Below are positions 1-5,095 of a DNA stretch of 5,104 bases, one piece after another. Both the position numbers and the translations under genes were made by a program. Numbering within the stretch: the stretch's first letter is position 1; every line of letters starts with the position of its first letter. This stretch comes from JAUUZT01 sp964654015 (GTDB taxonomy: Bacteria; Chloroflexota; Dehalococcoidia; GIF9; AB-539-J10): positions 1 through 5,104 of the forward strand of contig CAZZHQ010000165.1 in assembly GCA_964654015.1 (NCBI GenBank), read 5' to 3'. Below the pieces are notes generated by a model that saw only the letters and a list, made by a program, of their open reading frames with translations, was not told where the DNA came from and did no database searches.

Positions 1-94
1 ACTCGTGTTCTGCTTTCTCCAGCCTGGTAACTTGTCTGCGGAACTGCTGTAACTCTTTTATTAGTTCCTCTTTGGTTTTTGTTTCATCCTTCAT
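1..94 (-). CDS. N-terminus of a probable PAS-domain sensor protein / histidine kinase (partial, runs off the window)
   Basis: Only the first 31 codons lie in the window and the reading frame is open to the edge. The translation begins MKDETKTKEELIKEL and continues with QQFRRQVTRLEKAEHE. This is a highly charged amphipathic helix with a heptad-like spacing of Leu/Phe/Val, that is, a short coiled coil. Such a lead-in is common immediately before the first PAS domain of cytoplasmic multi-PAS sensor histidine kinases (family knowledge). No PAS or kinase residues are visible here, so the function is inferred from this start alone. The ATG at 94 is chosen because GGAGG on the - strand (complement of 103-107) precedes it at a normal distance. 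A TTG two codons upstream is a weaker alternative. The gene points away from the transporter operon. It could be a regulator of that operon, but nothing in the sequence shows this. Confidence 0.55.
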   Translation of the reverse strand, partial: MKDETKTKEELIKELQQFRRQVTRLEKAEHE

Positions 95-183
95 CTTCAA
101 GGCCTCCTGCTGAAACCACACTTCGATTCCGTGGCCGTCATTTATCTCAGGGTTATCGTTCGTGCCCTATCTCCGTATTCCAT

Positions 184-210
184 ATTATACTGTGACTGCC
201 CTATTATCAA
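184..210 (-). promoter_or_regulatory. candidate sigma-70 promoter for the leftward sensor gene
   Basis: Read on the - strand, a perfect TATAAT (complement of 184-189) lies 15 bases downstream of TTGATA (complement of 205-210). The spacer is shorter than the ideal 17. Reading the -35 two bases further upstream as TCTTGA gives 17 bases but a poorer match. A strongly A/T-rich tract lies just upstream, around 211-245, and could act as an UP element. Transcription would start near 177 and give a leader of roughly 80 bases before the ATG at 94. Confidence 0.4.
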
Positions 211-256
211 GAGCTTATGCTTATAATTAAAATTTTAACAATCAAAGGGGTATTAA

Positions 257-421
257 TCATCCTATTTTAGTGCACTTTGCAGGGTATTTATAACTCCCCT
301 GCAACTCCAGCGCCTCCTCCATAAGGAGCTTCTCCGCCTCGGTCAGGGCATAGCTGTAGAACCCGTGCTTTCGGGCGGTCTGATTACCCTTCTGACCACC
401 TTTTTTGCCATTATTGTTTAT
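257..421 (-). pseudogene. remnant of a small KGGQKGN...KHGFYS-motif protein lacking a usable start
   Basis: The - strand frame reads, from codon 5, GKKGGQKGNQTARKHGFYS, then YALTEAEKLLMEEALELQG, and ends at TGA (complement of 257-259). The GG.KGN.NA.KHGFYS block is one I recognise from the N-termini of many small phage-linked or uncharacterised bacterial proteins, some annotated as terminase small subunit-like. The exact family is uncertain. The frame opens just after a TAA and has no ATG, GTG or TTG before the motif. An ATA codon stands at 421, behind a Shine-Dalgarno-like AGAGGGAG, where a start would be expected, so an ATG-to-ATA change is plausible. An ATG at 411 is in another frame and would need a -1 shift at an A6G run (complement of 400-406). 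After LELQG the sequence stops resembling the expected helical continuation and ends within 12 residues, so the 3' end also looks truncated. I call it a decayed gene. Confidence 0.5.
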
Positions 422-496
422 TTACTCCCTCTGTCCTCTGTCTCGCTTCGAAACCTTGTTATTTATCTTTCCGCTATCAAGTCAACATTGGTGTGG

Positions 497-516
497 ATAC
501 CCGCTTCCGCGGGTAT
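497..516. repeat. perfect palindrome, possible dispersed REP/dRS3-like repeat
   Basis: ATACCCGC, a 4-base TTCC loop and GCGGGTAT form a perfect 8-bp stem rich in G/C. Neither strand has a T run after it, so it is unlikely to be an intrinsic terminator. The core and its flank (TGGATACCCGC on the + strand) resemble a widely dispersed class of bacterial palindromic repeats with cores of the type ATTCCCGC...GCGGGAAT. Here both arms differ by the matching T/A exchange. Its membership of a genome-wide family cannot be tested from one copy. Confidence 0.5.
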
Positions 517-526
517 TACATGGAAA

Positions 527-541
527 TTGTCATTTTGACAA
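527..541. promoter_or_regulatory. candidate operator palindrome upstream of the dehydrogenase promoter
   Basis: TTGTCA and TGACAA form a perfect 6-bp inverted repeat around a 3-base TTT centre. It ends 16 bases before the -35 hexamer at 558. The half-site TTGACA recurs as that -35 box. The position suits an activator or repressor dimer site, but no regulator is encoded nearby to match it and short palindromes occur by chance. Confidence 0.25.
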
Positions 542-557
542 CAGCCCGCATAAACGG

Positions 558-586
558 TTGACATCTATGGTAGTGTTGTTTATCAT
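558..586 (+). promoter_or_regulatory. near-consensus sigma-70 promoter of the dehydrogenase gene
   Basis: A perfect TTGACA (558-563), a 17-base spacer and TATCAT (581-586, five of six bases matching TATAAT) make this the best promoter in the window. Transcription should start near 593. That leaves a short leader of about 26 bases containing the Shine-Dalgarno AGGAGG at 609-614, four bases before the ATG at 619. Confidence 0.75.
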
Positions 587-618
587 CATGACTGACTTTA
601 TAAATTAAAGGAGGAACT

Positions 619-1611
619 ATGGCAAAGTATAAAGTGCTGGTACTGGACTATCCTAATGTTGATACGGCAATGGAGAAGAAAATGCTGGAGGAGATAGATG
701 GCGAGATAGTCATGGCAAATGTCATTGATGAAGCAAGCGCACTGCCGCTGGCTGCCGACGCTGATGCGCTGGTGACAGCTTCTGTCCCGATTACTGATAA
801 GATACTGGACGTTGCTAAAAAGTGTAAAATCGCCGTTCGGATGGGGATAGGATTTGATGCCCTGGACCTGCCTGCGCTTACTCGTCATGGAGTGTATGCA
901 GCTCATTTACGTGGTTATTGTGAGCAGGATGTGGCCGACCATGCCATGGCACTGGCACTTGCTTTGATGCGAAAACTTAACATCAGCCAGAAAATAAAGA
1001 ATGGAGAATGGAAAGGAGCAGGGTGGTCATGGGTAGAAAACTACCCGGTATTTCGCATGGAGGGACAGACCTTCGGTCTGTTTGCCATGGGGAATATCGG
1101 CCGCATCGTGGCTAGAAGAGCACAGGCATTTGATTTTAAGGTCATAGCCTTTGACCCTTTTATCTCTCCCGATGATGCAAAATCGATAGGTGTGAAACTG
1201 GTGGATTTTGATACCCTGCTAAGAACCTCCGACGTCATTTCCATACATGCCCCTCTTTCAAAATCGACTCATCACATGTTTAACTCCAAGACGATTGGAA
1301 AAATGAAAAAGACTGCTTACCTGGTGAATACGGCACGAGGTGGTCTGGTGGATAATAAGGCAATTTACGATGCACTGAAAGCGGGCATTATTGCTGGGGC
1401 AGGACTGGATGTGACTGAAGATGAGCCTTGCCGCACCGATGAGCCTTTATTGAAACTTGATAATGTTATTATCACCGGGCATTCTGCAGGGTATTCGGAG
1501 AACTCGTTTCTCGCCCTCCGTCGTGGGGTGTTCAGCCAGATTGTCGAGGTCTTCAAGGGTGGAAAACCCAAATACTGGCTTAATCGAGAGGAGTTAGAGA
1601 AACAGCGCTAA
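619..1611 (+). CDS. NAD-dependent D-2-hydroxyacid dehydrogenase (phosphoglycerate dehydrogenase/CtBP-like family)
   Basis: This 330-residue cytoplasmic oxidoreductase should reversibly convert a D-2-hydroxyacid and a 2-oxoacid using NAD(H). The split substrate domain has RMGIGFDALD (74-83) and VADHAMALALALMRKL (105-120). The Rossmann domain starts near 150 and has an Asp at 179 at the end of beta-2, favouring NAD over NADP. The catalytic triad is intact: Arg240 in NTARGGLVD, Glu269 in DVTEDEP and His288 in TGHSAGYSE. The HSA.YSE block resembles the CtBP-like subgroup (PHSAWYS), although the usual Pro before His is Gly287. The dinucleotide motif is odd: it reads A156-M-G-N-I-G161, with Ala in place of the first glycine of GxGxxG. 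Length is normal for the short form, and there is no ACT domain as in long SerA enzymes, so a serine-biosynthesis role is not supported. The ATG has a strong AGGAGG and its own promoter. The true substrate is unknown. Confidence 0.88.
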   Translation: MAKYKVLVLDYPNVDTAMEKKMLEEIDGEIVMANVIDEASALPLAADADALVTASVPITDKILDVAKKCKIAVRMGIGFDALDLPALTRHGVYAAHLRGYCEQDVADHAMALALALMRKLNISQKIKNGEWKGAGWSWVENYPVFRMEGQTFGLFAMGNIGRIVARRAQAFDFKVIAFDPFISPDDAKSIGVKLVDFDTLLRTSDVISIHAPLSKSTHHMFNSKTIGKMKKTAYLVNTARGGLVDNKAIYDALKAGIIAGAGLDVTEDEPCRTDEPLLKLDNVIITGHSAGYSENSFLALRRGVFSQIVEVFKGGKPKYWLNREELEKQR

Positions 1612-1851
1612 TAGCAATCCTTCTCTTTTCGGCAAGCCTAATATCTTCCTCAGGGGGGCCGTCCTGTCGTATATAGCGACTGGCCTGTTTAAGGCTATGC
1701 TCTGTATCCAGTTCATTGGATAGTCTTTGAGTATTCGCATGCCATAGTCATCAAGAACCTTAAAAACCTTATGTTAACTGCGTGGTAACTCAACCAGATA
1801 AAAAAACAGGACATTTTTAACTAATTCTGATAAAAATGAATAGTAAAATTC

Positions 1852-1880
1852 TTGACAACTGCACTTTTTGGGGATAGTGT
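1852..1880 (+). promoter_or_regulatory. candidate sigma-70 promoter for the TRAP operon
   Basis: A perfect TTGACA at 1852-1857 is followed after 17 bases by TAGTGT (1875-1880). This keeps the three most important -10 positions (T, A and the last T) but is otherwise poor. It shares the stretch TTGACAAC with 535-542 upstream of the dehydrogenase. A weak -10 with a strong -35 would fit activator-dependent expression (inference). Transcription would start near 1887 and give a leader of about 135 bases. Confidence 0.45.
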
Positions 1881-1945
1881 ATTAATGTATCGTTTATTTA
1901 GTGATTCACAGGTAAATAATAGAGTATATCTATAGTGAATAATTG

Positions 1946-1957
1946 AAGGAGGTGATC
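1946..1957 (+). promoter_or_regulatory. full-length Shine-Dalgarno consensus without an obvious start codon
   Basis: AAGGAGGTGATC matches the complement of the usual 16S rRNA 3' end over 12 bases, far better than any other site in the window. No ATG, GTG or TTG stands 5-10 bases behind it. At the ideal distance there is only an ATA (1961-1963), and the nearest ATG is 19 bases from the GGAGG (1972). It may be a ribosome standby or loading site in the transporter leader, or a relic of a lost start. Confidence 0.5.
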
Positions 1958-1971
1958 TATATAGCAGAAAG

Positions 1972-2025
1972 ATGGTGAAAATTACTAAGGATTGGATTTA
2001 TAAAAAGGAGGACCAAATAAAGTGA
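1972..2025 (+). CDS. possible 17-residue leader peptide overlapping the binding-protein start
   Basis: The frame encodes MVKITKDWIYKKEDQIK and stops at TGA 2023-2025. That stop shares GTGA with the GTG start of the transporter lipoprotein, an arrangement typical of translational coupling. Against it, its ATG lies 19 bases behind the nearest Shine-Dalgarno sequence, much too far for ordinary initiation, and a frame this short can arise by chance. The peptide is lysine-rich and shows no run of one regulatory amino acid as in classical attenuator leaders. It contains the binding protein's own AAGGAGG (2005-2011), so ribosomes translating it would cross that site. Confidence 0.22.
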   Translation: MVKITKDWIYKKEDQIK

Positions 2026-3101
2026 AATCAAAGATATTTGTGATATTGTTAGCAGCGGTTGTGATTATCAGCCTGGTTGCTGCCGGTTGCGCCCCTAAAG
2101 CACCTGAAGGGACAACACCGACCCCTGCACCTTCAGGTGAAGTAATTAAGTGGGTTGGACAAACTCATGCGGAGCCATCATCACCTGCATACGCAATGGA
2201 AAAAGAAGCCTGTGAAAATGTTAAGGCTGCAAGTGGTGGACGGTTAGAGATTGACCTGTACTCTGCAGGCGGCATTGTGCCCGCGGAAACAGAACTTGAT
2301 GCAGCAGATACTGGCGCCATTGCCTTTGGTTTGAATTGCCCCGGGTATTGGGTGACACACTTTCCCGCTGCCAGTCTGGTTACCTATGTTTCGGGCGGGA
2401 TGTCTCCTATCGAGTTTCTCGGCTGGATGGAAACAGGTGGTGGCATAGCACTGATGGACAAGATGGTTTCTGGGATGAACGTACACCTTCTCCCGGGTTG
2501 TGGGATTATGCTGACTCCCGAGATATTCATGTCTTCCAGCAAGGAAGTAACCACAGTAGCTGACCTGCAAGGGCTGAAAATGCGCGCTTTTGGTGATGGC
2601 GGCGAAATTCTGGCCAGGATGGGTATCTCAATGGTGCACTTCCCTGCTGTTGAAATCTATGAATCAATGCAACGAGGCGTAGTTGATGCCTTTGATCATA
2701 CTAACCCTACAGGTAACTGGGATGCTGCAGACCAGGAAGTAGCCCACTATGTCTATCTCTCAGGGACACGTCAGCCAATGGAATGGCAGAACGCATTTGT
2801 TAACCAGGATGAATGGGATGCACTGCCAGCTGATCTCAAGCTTATAGTAGAAAACGAATTTAAGGCCCTGGTGTTAAAGGTTTACTGGTACTTTGTGGCC
2901 AACGACGTAGAGTCTACCCAGAAGTTTAGAGACTATGGCTGTCAGGTAGAATTCCTTTCCGATGAGATAGAAGCTGCTTATGCTAAAGAATCAGCTGCAT
3001 TCTACGCTGAAGCCCGCACCAAGGATCCTCTATATGCCGAGGTATACGACTCCATGTATGCTTATCAACAGGCTGTACGCTCAGCATTTCCGCGTCTATA
3101 G
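2022..3101 (+). CDS. dctP: TRAP transporter substrate-binding lipoprotein (DctP family, FcbT1/TakP-like)
   Basis: This extracytoplasmic binding protein of 359 residues should capture an organic acid and deliver it to DctQ-DctM. Residues 1-22 form a lipoprotein signal peptide (MKSK, a hydrophobic core, then VAAG) with Cys23 as the lipidated residue. A Pro/Thr-rich linker (about 24-40) tethers the mature domain. The body shows the family pattern: SGGRLEIDLYSAGGIVP (71-87), AFGLNCPGYW (101-110), TVADLQGLKMRAFGDGGE (178-195) and EIYESMQRGVVDAFDH (211-226). Arg188 in LKMRAFG occupies the place of the conserved arginine that binds the ligand carboxylate in TRAP binding proteins. The GYW and GDGGEIL segments point to the 2-oxoacid / mannitol-chloroaromatic branch (TakP, FcbT1) rather than classical C4-dicarboxylate DctP, but the ligand is not determined. 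The GTG start at 2022 is chosen because AAGGAGG precedes it (10-base spacing) and it gives a complete signal peptide. A hairpin separates it from dctQ. Confidence 0.92.
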   Translation: MKSKIFVILLAAVVIISLVAAGCAPKAPEGTTPTPAPSGEVIKWVGQTHAEPSSPAYAMEKEACENVKAASGGRLEIDLYSAGGIVPAETELDAADTGAIAFGLNCPGYWVTHFPAASLVTYVSGGMSPIEFLGWMETGGGIALMDKMVSGMNVHLLPGCGIMLTPEIFMSSSKEVTTVADLQGLKMRAFGDGGEILARMGISMVHFPAVEIYESMQRGVVDAFDHTNPTGNWDAADQEVAHYVYLSGTRQPMEWQNAFVNQDEWDALPADLKLIVENEFKALVLKVYWYFVANDVESTQKFRDYGCQVEFLSDEIEAAYAKESAAFYAEARTKDPLYAEVYDSMYAYQQAVRSAFPRL

Positions 3102-3136
3102 ATAAATATAAACAGGTCCAAAAGACACTAAGTTTA

Positions 3137-3173
3137 ACCCCTTACCCTGAGTATACTACTCAGGGTAAGGGGT
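3137..3173 (+). promoter_or_regulatory. perfect 17-bp hairpin between dctP and dctQ (mRNA stabiliser or attenuator)
   Basis: Bases 3137-3153 pair completely with 3157-3173 around a 3-base TAC loop; the stem core is CCCCTTACCCTGAGTA. The sequence after it (TAGTTGTGAGG) has no T run, so it is not a standard intrinsic terminator. It lies 36 bases after the binding-protein stop and only 5 bases before the dctQ Shine-Dalgarno TGAGG (3179-3183). Such a structure could protect the 3' end of the dctP message from exonucleases, or lower dctQM translation or read-through. Either would make binding protein exceed membrane subunits, as is common in binding-protein operons. Confidence 0.75.
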
Positions 3174-3188
3174 AGTTGTGAGGCAATA

Positions 3189-3698
3189 TTGAAAAAAGTA
3201 CTAAAAGTCATTGATTCAATAAGCGAATATACAGGAAGGATATTCAGTTGGGCTTGTGTTGCCCTCGTCTTAATACTAAGCTATGAAACCATGATGAGAT
3301 ATGTTTTCGATGCCCCAACGACGTGGGCACATCTTGTCGGCATGATGCTCGGCGGTACTATCATTTTTATGGGTTGGGGATATGTTCATGTTCATCAAGG
3401 AAACCTTAGAATTGATGTTATTTACGTAAAATTATCTCCTAAAAAAAAGGCTATTATTGATGTTGTTTTCTGCCTGCTATTTCTTTTCCCATTGCTTTAC
3501 GTATTGATAAATACCTCTCTCTCCTGGGCGGTAAAGTCCTGGGTAACGGGCGAGATAAGAATTGAGAGCTGGTGGTATCCTCCAGCGGCTCCCTTTAGAA
3601 CGGTAATGGTGGTAGGACTATGCATCTTTGCCCTTCAAGCTTTAGCTCAGTTTTTCCGTGATCTATACTTGCTGGTAAGGAATAAACCTTATGATTAA
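3189..3698 (+). CDS. dctQ: TRAP transporter small membrane subunit DctQ
   Basis: This 169-residue inner-membrane protein is the four-helix scaffold subunit that pairs with DctM. Hydrophobic segments lie at about 17-37, 47-66, 88-109 and 134-157. The family signature spans helices 1-2: YETMMRYVFDAPTTWAH (32-48), followed by GGTIIFMGWGYVHVHQGNLRIDVI (55-78), with the conserved RY.F, the Trp and the H...RID loop. The ESWWYPPAAPF segment (126-136) before helix 4 also fits. The start is TTG at 3189 behind a modest TGAGG (5-base spacing). No better in-frame start exists upstream. The weak start plus the upstream hairpin suggest low synthesis. Its last eight bases overlap dctM, so translation of the two is probably coupled. 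Confidence 0.92.
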   Translation: MKKVLKVIDSISEYTGRIFSWACVALVLILSYETMMRYVFDAPTTWAHLVGMMLGGTIIFMGWGYVHVHQGNLRIDVIYVKLSPKKKAIIDVVFCLLFLFPLLYVLINTSLSWAVKSWVTGEIRIESWWYPPAAPFRTVMVVGLCIFALQALAQFFRDLYLLVRNKPYD

Positions 3699-5028
3699 CC
3701 TGAGTCCTGAAGTTATTACCCTGATAATGCTCGGAGGCATATTACTTGCCGTCTTGAGCGGTTACTATATCGGTGCTGTCGTTGGCGCTATAGCACTAAT
3801 CGTTGGTTATTTATGTTTATCCCCAACGACTACATTCGAGATACTCTATATGCGTATATATAATTTGGCGCAAAACTACAGCCTCCTGGCTCTGCCCATG
3901 TTTGTTTTTATGGGCCTCATGCTGGAGCGCTCAGGAATAGTGGAAGACATGTACAGCGCCCTGTTCCTCTGGTTTGGAGGATTCAGGGGTGGTCTTGCTA
4001 TAACAACCGTACTGGTAGGTACTATTATGGCTGCCTGTGTGGGAGTAATTGCTGCCTCGGTCACTATGTTAACCCTGGTTGCTCTCCCCTCGATGATAAA
4101 GCGAGGCTATAGTAAAAGCCTGGCTGCCGGCTCCTGTGCTGTTGGGGGAACCCTGGGTATTCTTATTCCACCAAGCATTATGCTGGTAATTTATGGCCCC
4201 ATGGCTCAACTCTCAGTAGGCAAGCTGTTTATGGCAGCTTTTGGACCCGGTCTTCTTCTTTCCCTTCTATACTGTACCTACATTGCTATACGTTGTCTCA
4301 TTCAAAAAGGTATTGCTCCGGTGGTTCCTGTTGAAGAGAGGTCAGTCCCTTTCACTAAGAAACTAAAAATGCTTGTTATCTCATTGGTGCCACCAGGAAT
4401 AATTGTCTTTTCTGTTCTCGGCGTTATCTTTCTTGGTATCGCCTCACCTACTGAGGCATCCGCCGTAGGTGCTCTGGCATCAACACTTCTGGTTGTCGCC
4501 CACCGCAAGTATAGCTGGCATCTACTGAAAGATATTACTCTTGAGACACTGAGGATATACGCCTTCGTTGCTTTCATAGGGACAATGTCTTTTGCCTTCG
4601 TAGGCATATTTCTCAGCCTTGGTTGTGGAGAGGTAGTAGAGGAGTACATCATGAATGCTCCTTTCGGTCGATGGGGTGCATTTGCCATGATTATGTTCAT
4701 CGTCTTCATCCTTGGTTTCTTCATCGACTGGATAGGAATTCTGTTCATCATAATTCCGATAATATCTCCACTGGCCCTTGCTTTAGATTTCAACCCTATC
4801 TGGTTTGCAATGATGATATGTATTAACCTCCAGATGGCCTTCAATACTCCTCCCATGGCTCCTGCCATATTCTTCGTTAAAGGTTCAGCTGCACCTGAGT
4901 TAGGGGTTAGTACTGCTGACATAATCCGGGGTGTTTTTCCCTTTATCGGTCTTATCATCGTAGGACTCATCCTGTGCATAATATTCCCTCAGGTAATTCT
5001 GTGGCTGCCAAACGTAATGATAAAGTAG
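3691..5028 (+). CDS. dctM: TRAP transporter large membrane subunit DctM (ion-driven permease)
   Basis: This 445-residue polytopic permease should carry the substrate across the cytoplasmic membrane with co-transported ions, normally Na+. Length is typical, and hydrophobic segments fill the protein almost end to end except for a cytoplasmic-type stretch at about 205-225. Family motifs are intact: SLLALPMFVFMGLMLERSG (64-82), GGLAITTVLVG (100-110), CAVGGTLGILIPPSIMLVIYG (149-169), SVGKLFMAAFGPGLLL (175-190), SPTEASAVGAL (252-262) and INLQMAFNTPPMAPAIFFVKG (378-398). The two PP hairpins (LIPPS at 158-162 and NTPPM at 385-389) are in the repeated halves expected to form the transport site. The ATG overlaps the end of dctQ by 8 bases and has TAAGGA 9 bases upstream. 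It belongs to the FcbT3/DctM-type permeases. Confidence 0.94.
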   Translation: MINLSPEVITLIMLGGILLAVLSGYYIGAVVGAIALIVGYLCLSPTTTFEILYMRIYNLAQNYSLLALPMFVFMGLMLERSGIVEDMYSALFLWFGGFRGGLAITTVLVGTIMAACVGVIAASVTMLTLVALPSMIKRGYSKSLAAGSCAVGGTLGILIPPSIMLVIYGPMAQLSVGKLFMAAFGPGLLLSLLYCTYIAIRCLIQKGIAPVVPVEERSVPFTKKLKMLVISLVPPGIIVFSVLGVIFLGIASPTEASAVGALASTLLVVAHRKYSWHLLKDITLETLRIYAFVAFIGTMSFAFVGIFLSLGCGEVVEEYIMNAPFGRWGAFAMIMFIVFILGFFIDWIGILFIIIPIISPLALALDFNPIWFAMMICINLQMAFNTPPMAPAIFFVKGSAAPELGVSTADIIRGVFPFIGLIIVGLILCIIFPQVILWLPNVMIK

Positions 5029-5058
5029 TAAAGTAAACACTTCTGTTAATAGAACATA

Positions 5059-5095
5059 AACAGGAAGGGGTGCTTAAATGGCACCCCTTCCTGTT
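5059..5095 (+). terminator. hairpin terminator at the end of the TRAP operon
   Basis: AACAGGAAGGGGTGC (5059-5073) pairs perfectly over 15 bp with 5081-5095 around a 7-base loop. It starts 30 bases after the dctM stop. The stem's own TGTT and the following ATTCCTGCT are only moderately T-rich. Termination may therefore be incomplete, or the structure may mainly protect the 3' end. On the - strand the stem is also followed by a fairly T-rich stretch, so it could serve both directions if a convergent gene lies just outside the window. Confidence 0.75.

Larger units (their letters stand above)
1612..2021. other. 410-base intergenic region between dehydrogenase and TRAP operon
   Basis: No convincing gene lies here. 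The first part (about 1612-1850) has no clear terminator hairpin after the dehydrogenase stop. On the - strand an open frame runs from 1773 to a TAA at 1594-1596 (48 codons from an ATG at 1740), but it has no ribosome binding site and no motif I recognise. From 1790 on, the sequence turns A/T-rich. It contains the candidate transporter promoter, a full Shine-Dalgarno consensus and a 17-codon leader frame, which are listed separately. Confidence 0.6.

Noticed and set aside
535..563. A second TTGACA (535-540) as an alternative promoter for the dehydrogenase
   Set aside because: No -10-like hexamer stands at 15-19 bases; the sequence at that distance is the -35 box of the better promoter.
405..608. 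67-codon + strand open frame upstream of the dehydrogenase
   Set aside because: It runs across the - strand remnant's start region, the palindromes and the promoter, has no ribosome binding site and has a low-information translation.
598..906. 102-codon open frame on the - strand over the start of the dehydrogenase
   Set aside because: It is antisense to a gene with clear family motifs, has no recognisable protein features and no ribosome binding site; it is a shadow frame.
1901..1940. GTGA-T-TCAC palindrome and a distant ATTCAC...GTGAAT inverted repeat after the transporter promoter
   Set aside because: The arms are only 4-6 bases in an A/T-rich stretch and the longer pair is 25 bases apart; this is easily expected by chance.
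4302..4979. 225-codon open frame on the - strand inside dctM
   Set aside because: It is long, but its Met/Ile/Pro/Arg-rich composition is what the antisense of a membrane-protein gene gives. The + strand DctM motifs are unambiguous, so it is a shadow.
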